A stretch of 10,554 nt of DNA from assembly GCA_025360665.1 (NCBI GenBank), contig JANYBU010000416.1:1-10554 (forward strand), read 5' to 3'. How positions within the stretch are numbered: position 1 is the stretch's first letter; each line of letters begins with the position of its first letter. This document shows, piece after piece, positions 5,997-10,554 of the stretch. Source of the DNA: Nitrospira sp. (GTDB lineage Bacteria > Nitrospirota > Nitrospiria > Nitrospirales > Nitrospiraceae). Below the pieces are notes generated by a model. It did not search any database, was not told the origin of the DNA, and worked only from the letters and a program-made list of their open reading frames with translations. The translations under genes were made by a program, and so were the position numbers.

Positions 5997-6023
5997 TCAA
6001 GACTTTCAGAAAATTTCCGATAG
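5997..6023 (+). promoter_or_regulatory. Candidate sigma-28 (FliA) promoter for the HD-GYP gene
   Basis: TCAA at 5997-6000, exactly 15 bases, then TCCGATAG at 6016-6023. The flagellar sigma-28 consensus is TAAA-N15-GCCGATAA, so 3 of 4 and 6 of 8 positions match with the correct spacing, including the diagnostic CCGATA core. Transcription would begin near 6030, leaving a leader of about 48 bases. One mismatch lies in each outer position of the -10 box, so this is a candidate only. Confidence 0.42.
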
Positions 6024-6077
6024 TATCTCATCGCATTGAATAATATTTGCCTGTTCACCCAGGGATAGAGAATCACG

Positions 6078-7418
6078 ATGGCGAAACAATCGTCTTCCGT
6101 ATCCAGCTCTCAACAATCACGTTTGCTTCAGACTAAACCGGACAAACTCAAAGTCGGGATGTATGTCGATCTGAACTGTTCCTGGTTCAAGCATCCCTTT
6201 GCAAGCAAAACGTTCAAAATCACGTCTGAGAATGAATTGGCCATCATCCACGGCCTGGACCTAACCTCGGTGTTAGTCGACCCTGCCTTGTCCGACAGTG
6301 AGGGGGCTGAACAGGTAACAGCGGACGATTCTGACAGGGTAAAAGGCGACACGGTAACTCCTTCCAACGAGTCGGCACAGGCCCAGTCATCCTCCGACAG
6401 TGCCACCCCCCATGAAGCAATCACCAGATACAAAGAAAGTCTGCAGCAGGCCGACGCGGTGTACAAGCAGACCCTCCCCCAGAGTTCGACGGCCCTTAAC
6501 GATATCAGGAAAGGATCCGAAGCGGGCCTCACGACTGCGAAGGAAATGATCAATAGCCTCACAGATTTAGTATTGGACGATGCCACCTCTAGCGCGATGG
6601 GGAGCCTGCTGAACGCCCAGGATCTTGACGATATTAGCGTGCTCCATGCGATGAACGTCGCGGTGCTTTCCATGCTGGTAGGGCGGCAATTTGACCTGAG
6701 CCATGAACAAACAAAAATGTTGGGGATTGCCGGCCTCCTACACGACATCGGCGAACAAATGCTCCCCCCCCACCTGCACAATGGAGGGGGCAGCATGACC
6801 GCCGAAAATCGGAAGGCGTTTCAGCAGCATGTCGATTTTGGGCTCAGCAAGCTCGCGCAATTTCCCGGGCTTCCGGATACCGTGACGAACATTATCCGGC
6901 AACACCATGAACGGATCGATGGATCCGGTTATCCGGCTCAATTGAAGGGAAATCAACTTTCGCTGCTCTCCAGAATTCTCATGGCCGTGGATGAATATGA
7001 GAGCCTCATCAATGCGCCGGATATTCGCCAGAACCTTTCCCCGACCGAGGCGCTCTCGAAACTGTATCTGACCGGCAAATCGACATTTTCCGAAGAAGTC
7101 GTCGTTGCGCTCATTCAAACCCTGAGCGTCTACCCGCCGGGGACGGTCGTTGAACTCACCGACAAATCCATCGGGTTAGTCATCAGCATCAACCTGCACG
7201 CCCGTATGCACCCACTTGTCATCATGTACGATCCAACGGTCGATCAGGAGAACCCGAATATTGCCAATCTTAGTCATGACACCAACCGATCGATCGCGCG
7301 GAGTATCACAAGGAATGAGTTGTCTCACGAGGTGTCTGACTATCTCAACCTTACACGGTGGACGGGGTATTTCATCAACTCCTCCATGGAAGCCTTGCAG
7401 GAACAACAGGCGGCGTAG
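6078..7418 (+). CDS. HD-GYP cyclic-di-GMP phosphodiesterase with DUF3391
   Basis: This 446-aa cytoplasmic protein has three parts. Residues about 20-70 (KLKVGMYVDLNCSWFKHPFA onwards) match DUF3391, often found at the N-terminus of HD-GYP proteins. Residues about 70-170 are a Ser/Gln/Thr-rich linker plus a helical region. Residues about 180-350 are the HD-GYP domain. Metal and catalytic residues visible are H190, H222-D223 (LLHDIGE), H251, H276-H277 (HHERIDG), G284-Y285-P286 and D305. It should hydrolyse c-di-GMP to pGpG/GMP. The residue after HDIG is E226 where most active members have lysine. A ~95-residue tail follows (VVELTDKSIGLVISINLHAR and on), common in the family. There is no receiver domain or membrane segment. 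The Shine-Dalgarno sequence before ATG 6078 is weak (GATAGAGA). It is preceded by a sigma-28-like promoter and, 220 bases earlier, the c-di-GMP-controlled rod gene; the radical SAM gene follows after 34 bases. Confidence 0.92.
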   Translation: MAKQSSSVSSSQQSRLLQTKPDKLKVGMYVDLNCSWFKHPFASKTFKITSENELAIIHGLDLTSVLVDPALSDSEGAEQVTADDSDRVKGDTVTPSNESAQAQSSSDSATPHEAITRYKESLQQADAVYKQTLPQSSTALNDIRKGSEAGLTTAKEMINSLTDLVLDDATSSAMGSLLNAQDLDDISVLHAMNVAVLSMLVGRQFDLSHEQTKMLGIAGLLHDIGEQMLPPHLHNGGGSMTAENRKAFQQHVDFGLSKLAQFPGLPDTVTNIIRQHHERIDGSGYPAQLKGNQLSLLSRILMAVDEYESLINAPDIRQNLSPTEALSKLYLTGKSTFSEEVVVALIQTLSVYPPGTVVELTDKSIGLVISINLHARMHPLVIMYDPTVDQENPNIANLSHDTNRSIARSITRNELSHEVSDYLNLTRWTGYFINSSMEALQEQQAA

Positions 7419-7452
7419 CGGGTGATCTGGCGTTGCAAAGCGCTCCTGTGTT

Positions 7453-9651
7453 ATGTCAACGGCCATGTCGACCCAGCACGTCTTGCTCCTCATCCCCCCA
7501 CTCACTCAGCTGAATACCCCCTACCCGTCCACCGCCTATCTGACAGGATTTCTCCGTGGTCGTGGGATTGAGGCCTCCCAAGCCGATCTCGGCATCGAGA
7601 TGGTGCTCCGGATCTTCAGCCAATCGGGGCTCCAGGCCGTGTTTGAACAAGTGCGTAAACGCGAAGAGGAATTGCCCGGTGAAGCCAGGCAGATGCTCGC
7701 GGTCGAGCCTGCCTATCTGAACGCGATCGAACCGGTCATCGAATTCCTCCAGGGACGCAATCCTTCCCTGGCTTTGCTCCTCGCCCGTCCTGGCTTTCTT
7801 CCTCAAGGTCCTCGGTTCGCCGGCCATAGAGGACGAGCTTCGTCAATACGTGCCTTGTCGGAGCAGGATCGTGCTACACGGTTCGCCACCTTGTATCTCG
7901 AAGACTTGGCCGATCTGATTCAGGCCACCGTGTCTCCCCATTTTGCCCTGAGCCGCTACGCCGAACATATCGCCCGGGCAGCCTCATCGTTTGAGACCAT
8001 CATCGAAGCGGTAGCCGTGCTCCCGACGCTGACGGACCAGTTCATGCTCGAATCCTTGTGGGAGCATCTCGATCGCCTCAATCCATCCCTCGTCGCCCTC
8101 ACCGTACCCTTTCCTGGGAACCTCTATGGTGCGTTTCGTATTGCCCATTCGATCAAGAATCGACGATCTGACATCACCATTGCCCTTGGCGGAGGATATG
8201 CCAACACGGAGCTTCGACGTCTGTCAGATCCCCGCGTGTTCGACTACGTCGATTACGTCACGCTCGACGACGGGGAACGTCCGCTGCTTTCGCTGATCGA
8301 ATATCTGGCAGGGACTAGACCGCGCACACGACTCTGCCGGACGTTCTATCGAGAGAAGGATCGAGTGGTCTTCGCAAATGAGACGTCCGATCGAGAGTTC
8401 GGCATGGACGAGGTCGGCTGTCCTACCTATAGCGGCCTCGCCTTGGATCGCTACCTCACGATCTTGGACAGCACGAACCCGATGCATCGCCTCTGGTCGG
8501 AAGGCCATTGGAACAAACTCACGGTCGCTCACGGCTGTTACTGGAAGCAATGTACGTTTTGCGACGTCGGGCTCAACTACATCAGTCGCTATGAACTGAC
8601 GCCGACTGATCGGCTCATCCAACAGATCGAGCAACTGATCGCCGAGACGGGCTGCCGAGGGTTCCACTTTGTCGATGAGGCTGCGCCTCCCGCTGCCTTA
8701 AAATCCCTCGCCTTGGCGCTACTGGAACGGGGCATCACCATTTCATGGTGGGGCAATATCCGCTTTGAAGAAGCGTTCTCGCCAAACCTGTGCCGCCTTT
8801 TGGCCGCCTCCGGTTGCATCGCCGTGACGGCAGGACTCGAAGCTGCCTCGGATCGTCTGCTGGAGAAAATCAAGAAAGGGATTACCGTCGATCAAACCGC
8901 GCTTGTGGCAGCGGCCTTCAAAGACGCAGGCATTCTCATCCATGCCTATCTCATGTACGGTTGCCCCTCTGAAACGGTTCAGGAAACGGTGGACTCGTTG
9001 GAAAGAGTAAGGCAATTGGTCGCCGCAGATCTGATTCAATCCGCCTTCTGGCATCGCTTCACCGCCACGGCCCATAGTCCAATCGGGCTCAAGCCGGCGG
9101 CCCATGGATTGCGCATCCTTGGGCCTGAGTTTCAGGGCTTTGCGGAGAATGACTTTCTACATGAGGATCAATGCGGCAAGACGCCGGAGTGGCTCGGCGA
9201 AGGGCTACGACGGTCGATGCTCAATTACCTCGAAGGGAGCGGGCTCACACTCGACGTCCGCCAGTGGTTCGACCATTCCGCGCCAAGGCCACGCGTCTCC
9301 CCCACGTGGGTGCGGCGTCTCCTCAAGGGGCGAATTGTTGAAGATGACCCACAGGTAGAACGGCGGTTCGTCTGGCTCGGTGGGCAACCAGTCTGTGAAC
9401 CGGTCGGAAGAAGAACGCGACTCATTCTGCCGGGGCATACCAACGATCACGCCGTCACACTCGCCAACCAACAGGCTCAGTGGCTAGATGATCTGATTCG
9501 GAAATCTACCCCTCGAAACAACCCATCGCGTTCCTACCCCCTGCTCCGGGAAACGAAAACCTCATTTCCAGGAACGACCCAAGAGTTCGCCACATTCCTG
9601 CGCAGTGCTTCCTGGAAAAATGTTCGCTCCGCCGGCCTGCTGCTCGTATAG
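7453..9651 (+). CDS. B12-binding-type radical SAM protein
   Basis: This is a 732-aa protein. The N-terminal ~330 residues begin with the typical cobalamin-dependent radical SAM opening (LLLIPPLTQLNTPYPSTAYL, then TGFLRGRGI). They contain a B12-fold segment around residues 210-280 (PSLVALTVPFPGNLYGAFRI, then ITIALGGGYANTE, DYVTLDDGE). A long helical insert lies between. The radical SAM core starts at 358 with VAHGCYWKQCTFCDVGLN. The 4Fe-4S ligands would be C362, C367 and C370, a CX4CX2C spacing instead of the usual CX3CX2C. Later core parts are FHFVDEAAPP, ISWWGNIRFEE, GLEAASDRLLEKIKKGI and LIHAYLMYGCPSET. No DxHxxG motif is seen, so cobalamin, if bound, would be base-off without histidine ligation. 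A ~170-residue C-terminal region carries no motif I know. The substrate is unknown. ATG 7453 and ATG 7465 are both possible; neither has a clear ribosome site, consistent with translation coupled to the HD-GYP gene 34 bases upstream. Confidence 0.85.
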   Translation: MSTAMSTQHVLLLIPPLTQLNTPYPSTAYLTGFLRGRGIEASQADLGIEMVLRIFSQSGLQAVFEQVRKREEELPGEARQMLAVEPAYLNAIEPVIEFLQGRNPSLALLLARPGFLPQGPRFAGHRGRASSIRALSEQDRATRFATLYLEDLADLIQATVSPHFALSRYAEHIARAASSFETIIEAVAVLPTLTDQFMLESLWEHLDRLNPSLVALTVPFPGNLYGAFRIAHSIKNRRSDITIALGGGYANTELRRLSDPRVFDYVDYVTLDDGERPLLSLIEYLAGTRPRTRLCRTFYREKDRVVFANETSDREFGMDEVGCPTYSGLALDRYLTILDSTNPMHRLWSEGHWNKLTVAHGCYWKQCTFCDVGLNYISRYELTPTDRLIQQIEQLIAETGCRGFHFVDEAAPPAALKSLALALLERGITISWWGNIRFEEAFSPNLCRLLAASGCIAVTAGLEAASDRLLEKIKKGITVDQTALVAAAFKDAGILIHAYLMYGCPSETVQETVDSLERVRQLVAADLIQSAFWHRFTATAHSPIGLKPAAHGLRILGPEFQGFAENDFLHEDQCGKTPEWLGEGLRRSMLNYLEGSGLTLDVRQWFDHSAPRPRVSPTWVRRLLKGRIVEDDPQVERRFVWLGGQPVCEPVGRRTRLILPGHTNDHAVTLANQQAQWLDDLIRKSTPRNNPSRSYPLLRETKTSFPGTTQEFATFLRSASWKNVRSAGLLLV

Positions 9652-9753
9652 ACTGAGTCCCATCAGTTGTTCGAGATAATCATGACGGCGTGCGAGAACG
9701 CGACCGCTCTCCCAGATAAGTGAGCGCACTTCGGCCTTTCATGCCACTGGAGG

Positions 9754-10083
9754 CTAGCCGCGAGGCGCAAACATGATCATCGCCATCCCCACAAGGCATA
9801 GGGCGGCTCCTATGGTGTCGAACCGATCCGGCCTCATGCCATCCATTGCCCATCCCCAGAGAAGCGACAGCACTATGAACATACCACCATACGCGGCATA
9901 CACCCGACCAAAGTGGGCCGTCTGAAATGTCGGAATGATGCCATAGAGGATGAGAATAGCCGCTCCGGCAATCCCATAACCAAGTGGCCGTCCCTCGCGG
10001 AGCCAAAGCCACACAAGATACCCCCCTCCGATCTCGCACAGCCCTGCAAACACATAGAGTCCTACCGATAACAATATAGACAT
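9754..10083 (-). CDS. ynfA: YnfA family small membrane protein (UPF0060)
   Basis: This 109-aa protein consists almost entirely of four transmembrane helices (about residues 4-24, 32-50, 60-78 and 87-105). The family signature is VGLYVFAGLCEIGGGYLVWL, then WLREGRP, followed by GRVYAAYGGMFIVLSLLWGW and DRFDTIGAALCLVG. YnfA proteins are related to small multidrug resistance transporters and are inner-membrane proteins. A drug or cation efflux role is reported for some members, but the physiological substrate is not known here. The start is ATG 10083 because AAGGA lies 7 bases upstream; the open frame extends 14 codons further but overlaps the preceding gene. Its ribosome binding site overlaps the TAA of the truncated RND pump gene (10 bases between the genes), so it was once the distal gene of a metal-efflux operon. 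It may have lost that promoter. Confidence 0.93.
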   Translation of the reverse strand: MSILLSVGLYVFAGLCEIGGGYLVWLWLREGRPLGYGIAGAAILILYGIIPTFQTAHFGRVYAAYGGMFIVLSLLWGWAMDGMRPDRFDTIGAALCLVGMAMIMFAPRG

Positions 10084-10093
10084 CGCTGCGTCC

Positions 10094-10316
10094 TTATGGT
10101 TTGAGTGGGAACTGCCGGTTACCAATGATCCGGCTGTAGAGCGCCGGGATGATCAGCAACGTTAATATCGTCGAGCTAATCAATCCCCCGATGACCACGG
10201 TCAAGAGGGGCCGCTGGACCTCGGCCCCCATGCTGCTGGCTAATGCCATGGAGAGAAAGCTAAGCTGGCGACGAGTGCCGTCATCAGCACGGGCCTGAGT
10301 CGGTCCATGGCCCTTT
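10094..10316 (-). pseudogene. Remnant of a heavy-metal RND efflux pump (CusA/CzcA type), C-terminus
   Basis: On the minus strand, bases up to 10306 encode MDRLRPVLMTALVASL, the conserved loop and helix of CusA/CzcA inner-membrane RND pumps. A missing base near 10260 then shifts the frame. Restoring one base (GGC in place of GC) continues as FLSMALASSMGAEVQRPLLT, then VVIGGLISSTILTLLIIPALYSR, to TAA at 10094. That is the canonical end of this family, 54 residues after the shift. Upstream of about 10316 the similarity stops abruptly. About 70 of roughly 1,030 codons remain, so this is a truncated and frameshifted remnant. Such pumps use proton flux to export Cu, Ag, Co, Zn or Cd through a tripartite complex; the metal cannot be told from this part. 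Confidence 0.88.
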
Positions 10317-10554
10317 CACTGGAGGGAGTTGAATTGGAACGATTTCCTTACCCCTGGAATGGACTGGATAATTTCGAACGATACATCGGGGGAAGACCCT
10401 CTCTAGAAACAACGGCTCTTCTCCTTGGTGAGTGGGTAAACAAAGCGCGAGAAACGGCATCTTCAGGGGGAGAGGGGCGTGAATGCTGCGTGTGACGGGG
10501 TCTGGAAATCTGGCATGATGGCCGGATGCACACACACCGACGCCTCTGGGACAC
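10317..10554. other. Unassigned sequence beyond the RND break
   Basis: From about 10317 to the window end the RND similarity is gone and I recognise no gene. A plus-strand frame at 10307-10495 (62 codons) has no ribosome site, and its ATG lies inside the antisense of the RND remnant. Short frames that open near the edge (ATG at 10492 and about 10514) are too short to judge. This DNA probably replaced the front of the pump gene through a deletion or insertion whose other side lies outside the window. Confidence 0.4.

Noticed and set aside
6128..6796. Minus-strand open frame of 222 codons opposite the HD-GYP gene
   Set aside because: It is an antisense shadow of a gene with clear catalytic motifs, and its translation lacks any recognisable domain.
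10307..10495. Plus-strand 62-codon gene at the right edge
   Set aside because: Its ATG is the antisense of the RND remnant, no ribosome site precedes it and the protein resembles nothing I know.
1..10554. CRISPR array, tRNA or rRNA genes, or phage structural or defence genes
   Set aside because: No regularly spaced direct repeats, no tRNA cloverleaf motifs and no rRNA words were seen on reading both strands.

Overview
The window is GC-rich bacterial chromosome (about 58% GC by eye) with compact, mostly single genes on both strands. The mix of families resembles environmental genera such as Nitrospira: a DUF4139 secreted protein, a SUMF1-domain protein, a B12-type radical SAM protein, a c-di-GMP-I riboswitch with a flagellar rod-like gene, and an HD-GYP protein. 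The dispersed TAGCCCGCATTATTCA-type repeat also fits. Nitrospira is an inference from family mix and repeat style, not something proven here.

Layout: (1) 1-505 holds the last codons of an IS3-family transposase, then a gene-free, AT-richer stretch ending in one copy of a short repeat. (2) 506-1258 (-) is an exported SUMF1/FGE-fold protein lacking the catalytic cysteine pair. It is bracketed by repeats: one motif lies just past its stop, and a 173-bp inverted-repeat (MITE/REPIN-like) element begins 49 nt before its start. (3) 1612-2028 (-) is a CoA-binding (YccU-type) gene with an in-frame amber codon at position 4, behind an excellent ribosome binding site. (4) 2194-4281 (+) is a DUF4139 protein with a signal peptide and a C-terminal coiled coil. 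It converges on (5) 4360-4944 (-), a cytoplasmic DsbA-family CPFC oxidoreductase. An imperfect hairpin sits between them.

(6) 5245-7418 is the most interesting part, a compact c-di-GMP module. An extended -10 promoter leads into a c-di-GMP-I (GEMM) aptamer and then a small, self-standing flagellar rod-like protein (117 aa). After a strong hairpin comes a sigma-28-like promoter and an HD-GYP c-di-GMP phosphodiesterase with an N-terminal DUF3391 domain. One neighbour senses c-di-GMP through its leader RNA; the next is predicted to hydrolyse it. (7) A 732-aa B12-binding-type radical SAM protein with an unusual CX4CX2C cluster motif follows 34 nt downstream and is probably co-transcribed.

(8) 9754-10316 (-) holds ynfA, a small 4-TM membrane protein. 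Its ribosome binding site overlaps the stop codon of a decayed heavy-metal RND efflux pump gene (CusA/CzcA type). Only the last ~70 codons of the pump remain, and they carry a 1-nt frameshift. The final ~240 bases hold no gene I can recognise.
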